Positions 49,120-59,466 of a stretch of 64,000 nucleotides of DNA are shown in pieces; positions within the stretch are counted from its first letter, which is position 1; every line of letters starts with the position of its first letter. This stretch comes from Andalucia godoyi. Taxonomy: Eukaryota > Discoba > Jakobea > Jakobida > Andaluciidae. The position numbers and the translations under genes were made by a program. Location: the NCBI GenBank assembly GCA_009859145.1, contig VRVR01000003.1:372001-436000 (forward strand). Direction: 5' to 3'. The notes below the pieces were generated by a model that ran no database searches, had not been told where the DNA came from, and was given only the letters and a program-made list of their open reading frames with translations.

Positions 49120-51399
49120 ATGAGCGATCCTGGCCGTGCTCACAATTCTTCTCCTCCACGATATTCGGTGGCGGGATACCCCTCAAAATATGCAACTTCG
49201 ATGAAACCGGCTCCATTGCGAGGTATGCATTCTTCATTTTCTTCAACTCGACAATCCATTTCTAATTCATATTTTTGCAATTAACTCTGTATATTTACGG
49301 GGATTTCAATTATAATGCGGGTTGCAAACAAGCATGGATCAGATCTTAATTCGACGATTCCGCACACGGTTTTGGGACTTAGTCGAACTGGCGAAGCATT
49401 TCATCGGTTTAAAAGCACGGTCTCTGATGAAACAGAAGTTAAGAAAAGAACGGATTCTTCGTTTGTTTCGACCTCAGAGTCAGGGAGCTCGGTGCATAAA
49501 CCACTGCCATTTCTTACAAGACGGGCGCAGGTACACGCGCGAAGTCGATCCGAGGTTGTGATGGATGCTCGGCGATTGCGCATTCCTGATATCTCCTATG
49601 ACTTGGACGGCGATGGGGTTGTTGGACCGACGGATTTCTTCATTGCGCGGCAGTTCGACGGAAATCACGATTACAAGTTGGATCCAGAAGAGCGAAAGCG
49701 GGCACTGGTGAGGGTGTCAGAAGGTGCCTTTGACCATGTGTTGCCTAATCCAAAATCAGTTCGATTGGCTTCCAAACAGCAAACCGAGGAATTGATGGAA
49801 AAGACGATGCAGAGCGATGATAGGCCCGGTTCTGCGCATTCTGGATCGCGAGTCAAGCTGCTTGATTTACGAAGAGTGGCACAAATGAAGGAAAACGACG
49901 ATCTAGAACGGTCATACTCCGCAAGAATGGATCGGTTACGCGAGCAGATTGCGAACGGAACGATCAGTCTTACCAGTCGCCCAACCACTTCATCTTCCGA
50001 TACTGGAAGCCTTCGGCGAACAAGATCCGATATGATCGACGCAAGAAGGGCGTCTGCGAGAGTCTTGAGCGGAATGCAGGCGGAAAACTCGGAAATCAAC
50101 TTGGAGCGTCCGCATTCGCCACAGGGCTCGTATGTCCCGGATCCTGAAAAGACATCTCGGCTTGAAATGCTTGCACTCCAGAAAGAGAAACATAGAGAGG
50201 AGGTGGTCCGGACGGTGTTTGGAGAGAAAGCGCACTTGCTGCTTACAAAGTCGGTGAAGATTGCAGACCCACCAGTGGTTCCTTCGCCTCCTGCTCGTCC
50301 GCGCTCGGCAGCAATGGTACCGCCTCTTTTGTTATCGAGAGAATTTCAGGCGGCATTTACGGATGGCGAAAAGGAGAATAATTTTACGAGCTCCGGTGCG
50401 TCATCGGAACGAAGTCGTGCTACAGGTCCAGGTCCTGCGCCGTTCAATGACCGTCCTCCGCGAACAGATCGACCGTCTGTTGCGGACAGCAGGCGAAAAA
50501 AGTATTTTGAGGATGTTGCTCTCAAGGTGACTGCAGTGCAACCAGAAGACAGAAGGCCAGTTTCTGCACCGACACATGGTCGAAGCTCTCGGTTCAGCAA
50601 GAGCATTGCAAAGGGCGAGCAGCCGCCTGCCGAACCGCAAGTCAGCGGCGAGTTTAACCAGCCGATGTTCAGTTCGTTTTCCAAAGATGGGGTCTTTTCT
50701 CCTCGTCCACTCAGTGCACGCTCCTGCGTTTCGCCGTCCTCGAATGGCGCGGGCTCTCGGCCCGGCTCTTCGGCGACAGCATCGATTGCGAATTCCAGCA
50801 GGCCGCCCACCGCCAACAGCATTGGACGAACAGGCTCTTTCAACGAAAGAACATTCGACTCGACTCCTACTTCTTTTGACGTCGGATCTTTCGTGCCCGC
50901 ACCGCCGTCTGTTGTTGGGGACGCACTGTCGCAGGTTGGCTTGGCCCGACCACCTTCATCTCCACGTGTTCGCTCGTCCCAGGCGATTCATTACATCAAT
51001 TCAGAAGGCGGACCTACTGAAATTGCCGTTCGTCAACCGGATCCTCTATCAAGGACCGTGCAGGAACATCTCAGCAAATCCAACTCGCTTCTTGCGATGC
51101 ATACGCCTGCATCCGTGTCTTCGCACTTGCATTCGTCGTTTTCTGCTGGAAGTCTGCATTCATCATCGGTGATGATTCCGGTTCGAGAACCCGAGAAAGC
51201 ACCTGGCTCTTTTGTATCCGCTTCTTCTTCGTCAACATCTATGCTGAATCCGACTCCGCCTCCGTTGTCTGCGCGTTCTGGAAGCCCAAGTCGTGGCAAG
51301 CCGTTTGTCCGCACTGGAGGCTTCAATCGCAGCAGTGCGAACGTCCCGATTGCTACCGGAATTGCTGTTCCATGCCCACCGCAGCCCGTACTTTCATAG
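49120..51399 (+). CDS. EF-hand-like protein with long disordered tail
   Basis: My preferred model has two exons, 49120-49222 and 49343-51399 (719 aa). The 120-base intron has a GTATGC donor, matching the other introns here, and the phase closes as KPAPLRDLNSTIPHTVLG. The alternative is a single exon from ATG 49315 (694 aa). Two adjacent calcium-loop-like segments occur near residues 120-155: DLDGDGVVGPTD, which has Asp instead of Glu at position 12, and DGNHDYKLDPEE, which has Tyr instead of Gly at position 6. Calcium binding may therefore be weak. Helical, charged sequence follows (LLDLRRVAQMKENDDLERSY), then about 450 Ser/Pro-rich residues. The function is unknown to me; similar EF-hand proteins occur in other flagellates, from memory. 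Confidence 0.6.
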
Positions 51400-52087
51400 C
51401 GCGATTTTCCTTGCTTGCGTAGTTGCACTCTTTCTTTCTTTCTTTCCTTCCTTCCTTCCTACCTAAGACTACTACTACTACTACTACTATTACTACTTTC
51501 TACTTCTTCTCTTTTTCTCTCATTTTGTTTTTGCTTTTGTTTTTGAATAGAGCGCGTGCGCACTTGCACAGACAGCCTTGAAATGATGTTGCCATTTGGT
51601 TATCTTTTCCATCATTATTATCTTAGAATAGTTATTTGAGTTTTGAGTTTTTGTTGTTGCATGGATTGTTTTTTTGGTTTGCCTTACGCTAGACCCGGTA
51701 GTACTATCGGCCTACACACCACTCTTGATGGTTTTTATTGTTGTTTTGGGTTGTTTTGCACACACTCTCCACTGCTAGCCGAAAGCGTGATATCCAATAA
51801 TAAAAATATTAATAATTTTGTTTTAATTAAAAATTAAAAAAAGTAAAATTGTTTGTCCAAAAGGAAAGTCCGAACAAAAACCTGTCTGCAAACATGCAGC
51901 CATGTAAAGCTTGTGCTTCCTTCCTTCTTTCTTCCTGGATGTGTTTCTTCCTTCACACTGGGGATGCCGACACGCCACAGACGAGGACCTTCTGTCGAGG
52001 CTGACGTCGCAGGTCGTGAAAAGCCGGGTGGGTCGATAAACACCTCCTTCATATACAACCACAAAATCTATTTCTCCTTTCTTTCAT
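51400..52087. other. Convergent spacer with simple repeats
   Basis: About 690 bases between the stops of the EF-hand gene and RFC2. Contains (TTTC)n/(TTCC)n at about 51430-51460 and (ACT)n at about 51467-51496, then T-rich sequence. No gene is seen. Confidence 0.45.
51430..51496. repeat. (TTTC/TTCC)n and (ACT)n tandem repeats
   Basis: Two adjacent simple repeats, directly visible. Confidence 0.85.
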
Positions 52088-53068
52088 TTACTGCTTCTTT
52101 GCAATTTGCTGCACGGAAATCATGAGTCGCGCCAGCATGGCATCCATCTGCAGCGGAGAATCGACACCCTCTGCGACTCGGGCGTGTGTAGCAGCGATTT
52201 CTCGGATGAAGGCCAACTTCATTTCCTCATTGTAATCGTTTGAATTCTTCACAACCCGGAAGAACGTCTGCACCATATCCATCGCCGAGTATCCCTTCGA
52301 CAGCAAAGCATGCATCAGATCGTAAGCTCCACACAGGTCACCAATCTTGCAGCATTCAATCATCTTGACCACCGTCTTCGGATGTGGCTGGTCTGCCACT
52401 CTGTAAATGTTCTCCGATGTGATGACGCCAAGTCCAGCAACGCAAGACTGCATCACGTTCATCGCACCACGCAGATCCCCATCCGCGACTTCCAACAGCG
52501 ACTTTAGCCCGTCGTTTGTGTACTGCACCTTTTCCAACTCCACAACCTCCATTATTCGCTTTAGCATTTCCACATCGGACAGTCTCGAATAGCGCAGAAT
52601 AGCGCATCGCGACTGGATCGGTTCGATGACCTTGCTCGATGTGTTGCAAGCCAATGCAAACCTGGTCGTTGGTGCATAGATTTCCATAATTCTTCGCAAC
52701 GCCTGCTGCGCTTCCGTGGTCATTGAATCGGCCTCATCAAGAATAATAACTTTGTGAACGCCAACAGGAAGCGTAACTTTCTTCTGAGCGAAACTCTTCA
52801 CCTTGTTTCGAATAACATTGATTCCTCGATCGTCCGATGCATTAAGCTCCAGCACAGCTTCCTTGTAAGAATCACCCAACATCGCTCGCGCAAGACACAG
52901 TATCGAAGTCGTCTTTCCAGTCCCAGGAGGTCCAGAAAGAATCAAATGAGGCATGTTCCCTTCTCGTGCAATGATCCGCAATCGAGAAACCGCTTCCTCA
53001 TTGCCCACTACATCCTCCAGCGTCTGAGGCCTGTACTTTTCAATCCACGGCTGGCTTCCACTGCTCAT
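52088..53068 (-). CDS. RFC2: Replication factor C small subunit (RFC2; yeast Rfc4)
   Basis: This AAA+ subunit of the pentameric clamp loader opens PCNA and places it on primed DNA. 326 aa from the ATG at 53068 (MSSGSQPWIEKYRP). The motifs are complete: the RFC box WIEKYRPQTLEDVVGNEEAV, Walker A GPPGTGKTTS (about residue 43), Walker B IILDEADSMT, sensor 1 FALACNTSSK and the SRC motif IQSRCAILRYSRL. The text ELNASDDRGINVIRNKVKSFAQ and the C-terminal IREIAATHARVAEGVDSPLQM identify the human RFC2 / yeast Rfc4 subunit rather than RFC4 or RFC5. The frame runs 92 codons further upstream but encodes an implausible hydrophobic stretch from A/T-rich DNA, so the internal ATG is right. Confidence 0.95.
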   Translation of the reverse strand: MSSGSQPWIEKYRPQTLEDVVGNEEAVSRLRIIAREGNMPHLILSGPPGTGKTTSILCLARAMLGDSYKEAVLELNASDDRGINVIRNKVKSFAQKKVTLPVGVHKVIILDEADSMTTEAQQALRRIMEIYAPTTRFALACNTSSKVIEPIQSRCAILRYSRLSDVEMLKRIMEVVELEKVQYTNDGLKSLLEVADGDLRGAMNVMQSCVAGLGVITSENIYRVADQPHPKTVVKMIECCKIGDLCGAYDLMHALLSKGYSAMDMVQTFFRVVKNSNDYNEEMKLAFIREIAATHARVAEGVDSPLQMDAMLARLMISVQQIAKKQ

Positions 53069-53503
53069 GTTTTCACCCGAAGAAAAATCAAACAGCCGTT
53101 GTTTCTTCAAAGAATTATAAATCAATATAATTACCAAACCAAAGAATATGGAAACCAAAAACCCAAAACCAAAAACCCAAAACCAAAGAAGGAAAAATGC
53201 GTTTCTTTTTCTCTCTCTGTTTTGTGAGTGTGATTTTGCCGCCAAATGCAATTTCCTTACTGGCGGCTTCCAACTACGGCCGCGGGACAGCTGCGACCTC
53301 AATCGGAGTTTCAGACTTTCGAAGTTGAGGATTCGAGGAAACAACGAACATTCGATGCTTCTTCCTGCACATTGAGATTTCTTTGGTTTGTCTGAACAGA
53401 AGAAGACATTGTGACAGTGAAAAATAATGTGATAATAGTCGTAGTAGTTTGAAAGACCAAAAGAGGAAAACTAGAGTAGAAGAAAGATTGTTTAAACGAG
53501 AAA
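53069..53503. promoter_or_regulatory. Divergent promoter region, RFC2 / mitochondrial carrier
   Basis: 435 bases between divergent starts, with AACCAAAA-type repeats near 53135-53190. No gene is recognised. Confidence 0.4.
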
Positions 53504-54433
53504 ATGGGTGAAACGATCGAGTTGGAAGATTCGGAATCGCAAGAAAGGAAGAGCAAGAGCAAGAGCAAGAGCAAGAGTAAGAACAAGGGTAGTGGGAAGG
53601 AGCTTCAACCGATTCCAAAGATGCTTTCGGCGTCTGGCGGTGCTGCGTTGACGGTGATCTTCACGACTCCCTTTGATGTACTCAAGACGCGTGCGCAGAT
53701 CGAGAATCGGAAAATTCGTGTTTCTGAGCTTGTGAGAAGCGAAGGAACGCGGTCTTTGTTTCGTGGATTGCAAACGGGACTTGTCATGTCGGTTCCTGTA
53801 ACAGGGATCTATTTTGTAATGTATGAATCTTTCAAGGAGTTTCTTATCCAAGTCTGCAGCCTAGGATTCGCAGCGCCATTAGTCTCCGGGTCCGCGGCAC
53901 GCATTGTGACGTCAACTCTTGTTTGTCCTTTAGAAATTGCGCGGACGAACTTCCAAGCGTCGTCGTCATCGAATGCGCAAGTGGGAAAGAGTTCGGCGTT
54001 CGGTTTGTTGAGAACTGTCGTTAGAGACCGAGGGTTTCGCGGACTCTGGACTGGCCTTGGACCTACATTGTTCAGAGATGCGCCGTTTTCCGCGATCTAT
54101 TGGGCCGGGTATGAGCTCATCAAAGAGCAGATGATCGGGGCATTGGGTTTCTCAGAAAAGAGTCTGGTGGTTGCCTTCACAGCAGGCGCTGTTTCGGGAC
54201 TGGCAGGCGCAGCGGCGACAACGCCGTTAGACGTGATCAAGTCGCGAAGGCAAGCACAGCTCATGGTTTCTGCCGAACGTGCCGGATCGCTGGAGATTGC
54301 AAAGTCGATCTGGAACACAACGGGGTACAAGGGGTTCCTTGCAGGCGTCGGACCGCGGTGTGCAAAGGTTGCACCAGCATGTGCAATCATGATTTCAACT
54401 TACGAGGGTCTTCGATCCGTGCTCGAGACGTAA
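53504..54433 (+). CDS. Mitochondrial carrier (SLC25 family, SLC25A39/40-MTM1-like)
   Basis: Six-helix inner-membrane transporter with three repeats, each carrying the Px[DE]xx[KR] signature: PFDVLKTR (about residue 57), PLEIARTN (about 146) and PLDVIKSR (about 240). Typical even-helix text is present (GLWTGLGPTLFRDAPFSAIYW; GYKGFLAGVGPRCAKVAPA). The combination FRDAPFSAIYW and PLEIART recalls SLC25A39/SLC25A40/Mtm1, linked to mitochondrial glutathione and manganese handling, but the subfamily is an inference. The first ~40 residues are charged and include a KS dipeptide run encoded by a tandem repeat (53545-53580). Length 309 aa is normal. Confidence 0.88.
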   Translation: MGETIELEDSESQERKSKSKSKSKSKNKGSGKELQPIPKMLSASGGAALTVIFTTPFDVLKTRAQIENRKIRVSELVRSEGTRSLFRGLQTGLVMSVPVTGIYFVMYESFKEFLIQVCSLGFAAPLVSGSAARIVTSTLVCPLEIARTNFQASSSSNAQVGKSSAFGLLRTVVRDRGFRGLWTGLGPTLFRDAPFSAIYWAGYELIKEQMIGALGFSEKSLVVAFTAGAVSGLAGAAATTPLDVIKSRRQAQLMVSAERAGSLEIAKSIWNTTGYKGFLAGVGPRCAKVAPACAIMISTYEGLRSVLET

Positions 54434-54751
54434 TCTTCGCGGCATCATCAATTGTCCAACAAATAGAAGAACGTCAAACGCAAAATCACAACCAACAAAG
54501 CTCGCGCAGCTGTCCTGGTTGTGAATTTCTGACGCTACGCTCCTACTTCTCACCGACGAAAGCATTCCCATGAAAATAAGCCGTGGAGCTTTATTGCTCC
54601 AGCGATTTCGAGGCCGTGGATCGCGCGCGTTCGCCTCTTTTTCTTTGTTTCTGCTTTCTTTTTCTTTTTTCTTTTTTTCTTTTTTGCTTCTTCTTTTCTT
54701 CTTCTTCTTTTTTGTTTGAAAGAAGAATTCTATTTTGCCGCGAGACCGATT
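54434..54751. other. Convergent intergenic space
   Basis: About 320 bases between two stops, with a long T/C-rich tract on the + strand (54635-54720). Nothing else is recognised. Confidence 0.5.
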
Positions 54752-56443
54752 CTATCGCTTCGCCTTCTTTGGTGGTGGTGGAGGAGTCGCTGAAACAAAT
54801 TCTTCTTCGTCCTCGAGATCATTGCCCTCTTCAAGATCGTTTCGCGAGAGGGCCGCTGCGAAATGTGGCTTTGGGGCAGCATAGTACTGTTTCGGAGGAC
54901 TGCTGGTTTCCGGGGCAAAGATTTTTCGCTGGCTTCGCTGACTGGTGCCTTGCGTCCCGCTGAGAGGCTCCACACGCGGTGTCGGAATCGGCTGCGAGTC
55001 ATGTTCCAAAAAGGAACCGCCGGAAGACTGCGATTCGTCAAGCTCCACATTCCTGGGAATTGCCGATAAATCCATTGCGTTTCGAACCATTGAGCTATGG
55101 TCCAAAGCGGCCCGTTCTCGTCGAAGTTGCGATGACTCGGACGGTGCTTCGGACGGCAGTCTGCGATTCATGTGCATATTCGACGTCGTCGTCGTGGACA
55201 TGATGGTCTCGGGCATTGATGACGACGTGACTTCTCGAATAGAAACCTGTGTTTCCCCCTCCAAAAAAAATAATAAATAAATAAATAAATAAAAAGAAAT
55301 AAAAAACGAAGAAAGATACAGAAAATGAGAATACAAAATAAAAAGAATGATTAAGAGCAGGCGAAAGAAGAGAGAAAGAGAGAAAGAGAGAAAGAGAAGA
55401 AATGCCATACGTCGCCCTCTGTTTGCTGCGTCCCGTCAATGGTCGTTGCATTTGCTGAGCGCGGTCTGTTGGAGGAACCATGGGATGCATGAATCGTCTG
55501 TGCAGCAGCAGCAGCAGCAGCTTGTGTTTGATCTTCCGAAAGCGTGGCAAGTACAACATCCGCGGACCACACGCCATCCAAGAAACAGCTCATGACAACG
55601 GGCATTCCTGGATGGCTCATACGAATTGCAATTTTTCCTTCTGCAAACGCGACAAATGACTTTGCTTCCTTAATCGGAAACACAAGTTCTGTGGAGCCGG
55701 AGTCGGTCTGCGGGACCACAAATTCTTCAAAATCACTACGCGTCACACTGACATCGGTTGACATTGCATCTCCACCCGACTCGGTCCATGACAGGAAGCC
55801 CACATGTTCGTTTGTCATTCGCATTGCGAGTTCGTCAACCGACGCAGCAAAATTTCCAAGGAGTGCGTTCAGAAGTTTCGACTCCAGAACAAGACGAAAC
55901 GGCATTGCATCCTTGTTGTACACTGCAGTAACCGAGTCTGACGACGAAGCGTGCAGCGAATAGGCGCGGGAATGCAGCACTCGCTGCGCATCGAAAAATT
56001 CCACTTGTATTTTAAAATAAGACTGATCCGTATTCGTGGAGAATGATATGCGAATGTTATCCGAACCCTGCCACCCCTTCTGGGCGATCAGCAGGTTCTT
56101 TGATGGAATCTTTAAGCGACTGACGCTAGAGGCCGGGAATTCAAAAAAACAGTGCTGGTGCAGTTCAATGAGAAAGAACCCAGACTGCGAATGGTTGATT
56201 GCTTTCATCAAGCACTACCAGAAACATAAGACAGATAAGAAAAAAAAAGCTGGCACGAGAGATCAAGAGCATACGCAGGGAAAGAAAGTAGAGTAAACAC
56301 CACCATACCTTTTCATTCGGACGAAATTCCAGTGTGATATCGTCTGATACTTTCGCTAAAGCCTGCAGTGCTTTAGAAAACAGCTTGTTGGCTTCTGGCG
56401 CTAACGTCGCAAGAGGAATTTCTCGCTCTTCTGTTGTTGCCAT
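54752..56443 (-). CDS. RAD9: RAD9, 9-1-1 checkpoint clamp subunit
   Basis: RAD9 forms the PCNA-like ring with RAD1 and HUS1 that loads at damaged DNA and activates ATR. Three exons: 56443-56309, 56214-55411 and 55246-54752, giving 477 aa. Both introns (94 and 164 bases) are in phase 0 with GTATGG donors. Joining exons 1 and 2 yields LEFRPNEKCLMKAINHSQSG, which matches the RAD9 strand before SRSAY...F. Conserved blocks then follow: FFLIELHQHCFFEF, SVTAVYNKDAMPFRLVLESK, FVFPI-type text (TELVFPIKEAKSFVAFAE) and the signature MSCFLDGVWSADVVLATLSE. The C-terminal tail after residue ~300 is Ser-rich and acidic and ends PPPPPKKAKR, a likely nuclear signal; RAD9 tails are the sites phosphorylated for TopBP1 binding. 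Confidence 0.9.
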
Positions 56444-56857
56444 ACAAAAAACGTAAAACGCAAACACGCACGTTTACTAGGGAAAAAAGAACGACAGAAA
56501 AAACAAAATAGAAATAAAATAGAAATAAAAATTATATTAAAATAAAATAAGAAAAAAGTGGACTTTTTTCGAACTTGTTTGTGGATTGATGGTTCCCGCC
56601 AGTAGAGGCATCGAGCGGGGGGTGGGGTGTTTACAACCGGCGGAATTTCGCGAACATATTTACAATTTTCTGTTTCCGATCTATGCAACATCTCAACGAC
56701 AAAACAGCATCCACACACACACACACGCACACACACGCACACACACGCACACACACGTACACAAGGATACTCATTGCCGATCATTTCCATCCATTCCCCA
56801 ACCCAATAAAGTCGTCGGTCGAAAACTCGGAATGGTCCCCAAGTTTTAAGTGAGTGG
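56444..56857. other. Space between RAD9 start and MAT1 stop
   Basis: About 410 bases with an interrupted CA run (56711-56762, units CACACACACG). No gene is seen. It probably holds the RAD9 promoter and the MAT1 3' end. Confidence 0.45.
56711..56762. repeat. Interrupted (CA)n, 10-base period
   Basis: CA dinucleotides broken by G at regular intervals, directly visible. Confidence 0.85.
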
Positions 56858-57821
56858 CTATCGAAAAAAGCCTTCTCTTTCGACAATTCTTCGAGATGCA
56901 CGAACGACAAGATCGGTGCGGTATCCACCAGCTGCCCAGACTCTGCGATTCAGATCCTGCCGACTGACTTGTCTGGCTCTTTCAGCCACCTTTTCCGTTT
57001 CAGCATCCAACTTTCGCGGAAGCTGCGGCGCAAGTTGCTTCGGAGCATTTGTGGCCGCTTCTGGCTTTCTTTCAGCAGCGAGATTGGAGGATGATGCCGA
57101 ACTTGGCATCATGACAGTCGCACCCGCACCCACACTCGCAGTAGAAGTCGCAGCTGCGGAAGAAGCAAGATTGGCATTGGACAGCGCCATCGCAGATGCT
57201 CGCGAGGCAGCCAAAGCTTCTCGTTCGCGTTCTTTTTCTCGAGCCTTTTCTTCGGCAACTTGTTTGCGAAGGCTCGCTGCTTTTTCAGTCTGGTTTCGTG
57301 ATATTTGGTCTTTGAACTTTGATTTGTAATCTTCAAGCTTTGCGGTTGCTTCAGCGACGCCTGTTCGAGAGGCAAGCGAGAAGATGATGTCCTCGCGCAC
57401 TTCTAAAAAATCATTATATTCTACAAGAGCCGGAAAATCTTGTCTGTAAAGAAGCAATCTGTATGTATGTATCAATGCCGGCGAATAAAAACGAGGGGTG
57501 GAAAAATAACAAAACAATCAGAGCAGAAGAGTAGAGCCCAGGAAGACGTGGACACAACAGCGATGCAGATACAACACACAGAGAACAAAAGAGAAAACGT
57601 TAGCTTGAATTTTTTTCCCGTAGGCTTTAGAAGGTCCTATATATATATATATTATGACCGAGGAAATGAAATACGAAAAGTAAAAACAAAACAAAACAAA
57701 GAAAAGAAGCAGAAAACAGGGGAGCATCAGCCAAAACATACTCGTTTTGAACTCGGCGTCGTTGGGACACTTCAGATTCAGAAGCTCCTGGAACACTCGG
57801 AGCTACTTCAACTCGGCGCAT
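56858..57821 (-). CDS. MNAT1: MAT1/TFB3, CDK-activating kinase assembly factor; N-terminal RING not found
   Basis: MAT1 joins CDK7 and cyclin H and anchors them in TFIIH. Two exons are supported: 57821 (or further upstream)-57742 and 57443-56858, with a 298-base GTATGT intron in phase 2. The junction yields RRRVQNEQDFPALVEYNDFL, matching the MAT1 segment [20 protein letters not shown]. The long helix follows (ATAKLEDYKSKFKDQISRNQ), with an Ala/Ser linker and the C-terminal AGGY motif (WAAGGYRTDLVVRASRR) that contacts CDK7/cyclin H. The ATG at 57821 gives only 221 aa and no RING finger. The bases upstream (LARKAI before the Met) resemble PLRKSNF after the RING. A pyrimidine-rich ACACAG acceptor precedes 57840, so a further 5' exon is likely. 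Confidence 0.75.
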
Positions 57822-57840
57822 GATCGCTTTTCTTGCGAGG

Positions 57841-58374
57841 CTGTGTAAAAAACGAGAAAAACAAAAGAGAGGCCGAAGTCTGCGCGAAGACGATTAGATG
57901 AAGAGAAGAGAGCACATATGTATATATATACACACACACGCACACACAGAGACACGTGCGGACAGAAGACCACTTTTGTCATGATCTTCGACAAAACAGC
58001 AGCAGCTGGGAACGAAGCTAGCTGCATGTGAAACAATGCGGCTAGCTGTGTACCGTTTCCCCGCTCCTAGCTGTTTTCCAAGCAGCTATTCGGCGTCTGC
58101 AGGAAAAGGCCTGAGCTTCGCAGCATCAATTGAGCATGCGAGGAAACCGTGCAGCACTTGGAGCTACACCGTACACGCGCATCCAGCATAGTTCCGACTG
58201 CTCAATTTCGCACTGTCTTTTTTCCCTAGTGAGACGCGTCCTCGATATGTTTTATTATTTGGTTTTTTCATTTCCCTTCCTTCTCTTTCTCTTTCCTTTT
58301 CTCTGTCACTCACTCTCTATTTGCTCCTTCTAGCTTGTGGATCTTTGCGCCATTTTCATCGCTATCACCACACC
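57841..58374. other. Space between MAT1 and ACP, probably holding a missed MAT1 exon
   Basis: The minus strand shows a splice-acceptor-like end at 57841, but I could not find Cys pairs of a RING finger in any frame. The plus strand side must contain the ACP promoter. A short CA/TA run lies at about 57917-57952. Confidence 0.35.
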
Positions 58375-59109
58375 ATGTTCCGCCTGGCAGCCCTGTCTTC
58401 CCTCCGTTCGGCTTTCCGCCCTTCTTTCGTCCAAGGGATGACTGTTCGGTATGTGTCTTTTCCTCCTGCCTTCCTTCCTCTCACCCTTCCTGTCCCTTCC
58501 TTCCATGATCATGATCACTGGTCTATCGCCAAGGTCCGATCTGGCGATTGAGACTGTTGTTCACCAGATTTCCAGTTTCAAGAGAGTGTTCATGTTTTCT
58601 AATGCCTGGTTGTATTCGGTTGGTTTTACGTGTTTTCCCTGCATTGATTTGAATTTGAATTTGAATTTGAATTTGAATTTGAATTTGAATTGAATTGCTT
58701 CTCTGTGCATTCCTTTGTTTATGATGGTCGTCTATTTTTCGATTGTTTGTTGAATTTGGGGGTCCTTTCTGCTCGTTTTGTACGTGTTGTTTTTATTATT
58801 TAAATTTTAAATGTTTGTCGGGTGCGTGGAGATAGTCGTTTTGGTGATGCAGCGGGTCTTCTTGCAAAGGATGAAGTTACGGAGCGGGTTCTTTCCGTTG
58901 TGAAGAAGTTTGAAAAGGTTGATCCGGCCAAGGTTTCTGCAACCGCCCATTTTGCAAACGATCTCGGTCTTGACTCTCTTGATGGTGTCGAGGTTGTCAT
59001 GGCGCTGGAAGATGAATTTGCCTTGGAAATCTCGGACGAGGATGCAGAAAAGATCGTTTCGGTTGCTGACGCAATCAAGTTCATTGCCGCCAACCCGCAA
59101 GCCAAGTAA
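58375..59109 (+). CDS. NDUFAB1: Mitochondrial acyl carrier protein
   Basis: ACP carries acyl chains on phosphopantetheine for mitochondrial fatty-acid and lipoate synthesis and is also a subunit of complex I and of Fe-S assembly complexes. Two exons, 58375-58448 and 58836-59109, 115 aa. The 387-base intron (GTATGT...GATAG, phase 2) joins as MTVRRFGDAAGLLAKDEV. The first ~25 residues are rich in Arg, Ser, Ala and Phe without acids (MFRLAALSSLRSAFRPSF), a mitochondrial targeting sequence. The phosphopantetheine site DSLDGVEVVMALEDEF with its Ser is intact, and helix 3 (ISDEDAEKIVSVADAIKFI) follows. The length is typical. Confidence 0.95.
58646..58696. repeat. (TTTGAA)n tandem repeat in ACP intron
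   Basis: About eight copies of a hexamer inside the intron, directly visible. Confidence 0.9.
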
Positions 59110-59466
59110 AGGACATTTTCAAGAAAACAATAAAACAGAAAGATACACATCTCTCGTCTGTTTCTCACGCGACCGGGCTGTCGTTTCTTGTTTTTCTTTT
59201 TCTTGGAAACGTGCCGCCAGCCTTTTTCGTCACGTTTGAATCCGTGACATTTTTAAGAATAGCAGTGGTGCAAAGCACGTGCTCATCAAAACGTTTTTTA
59301 ATTTATTTTTTATCATTTCTTTTTCGTGTAAAGCTTTACAAAATAAGAATGTGGAATATCAGAGCAGGAAAACAACAACAACAACAACAACAACAACAGA
59401 AAAAAAGAAAATGAAAAAAAAAAAAAGGAAGGAGAGAGAGAGAGGGAAACGAAACAGTGGGAGAAA
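59110..59466. other. Convergent space ACP / DNAL4
   Basis: Contains (CAA)n at about 59375-59398 and A-rich/AG-rich sequence to 59455. No gene is seen. Confidence 0.5.

Noticed and set aside
53069-53344. 92-residue N-terminal extension of RFC2 with a transmembrane-like stretch
   Set aside because: RFC subunits are soluble and the canonical start of the domain follows the ATG at 53068; the stretch comes from A/T-rich DNA.
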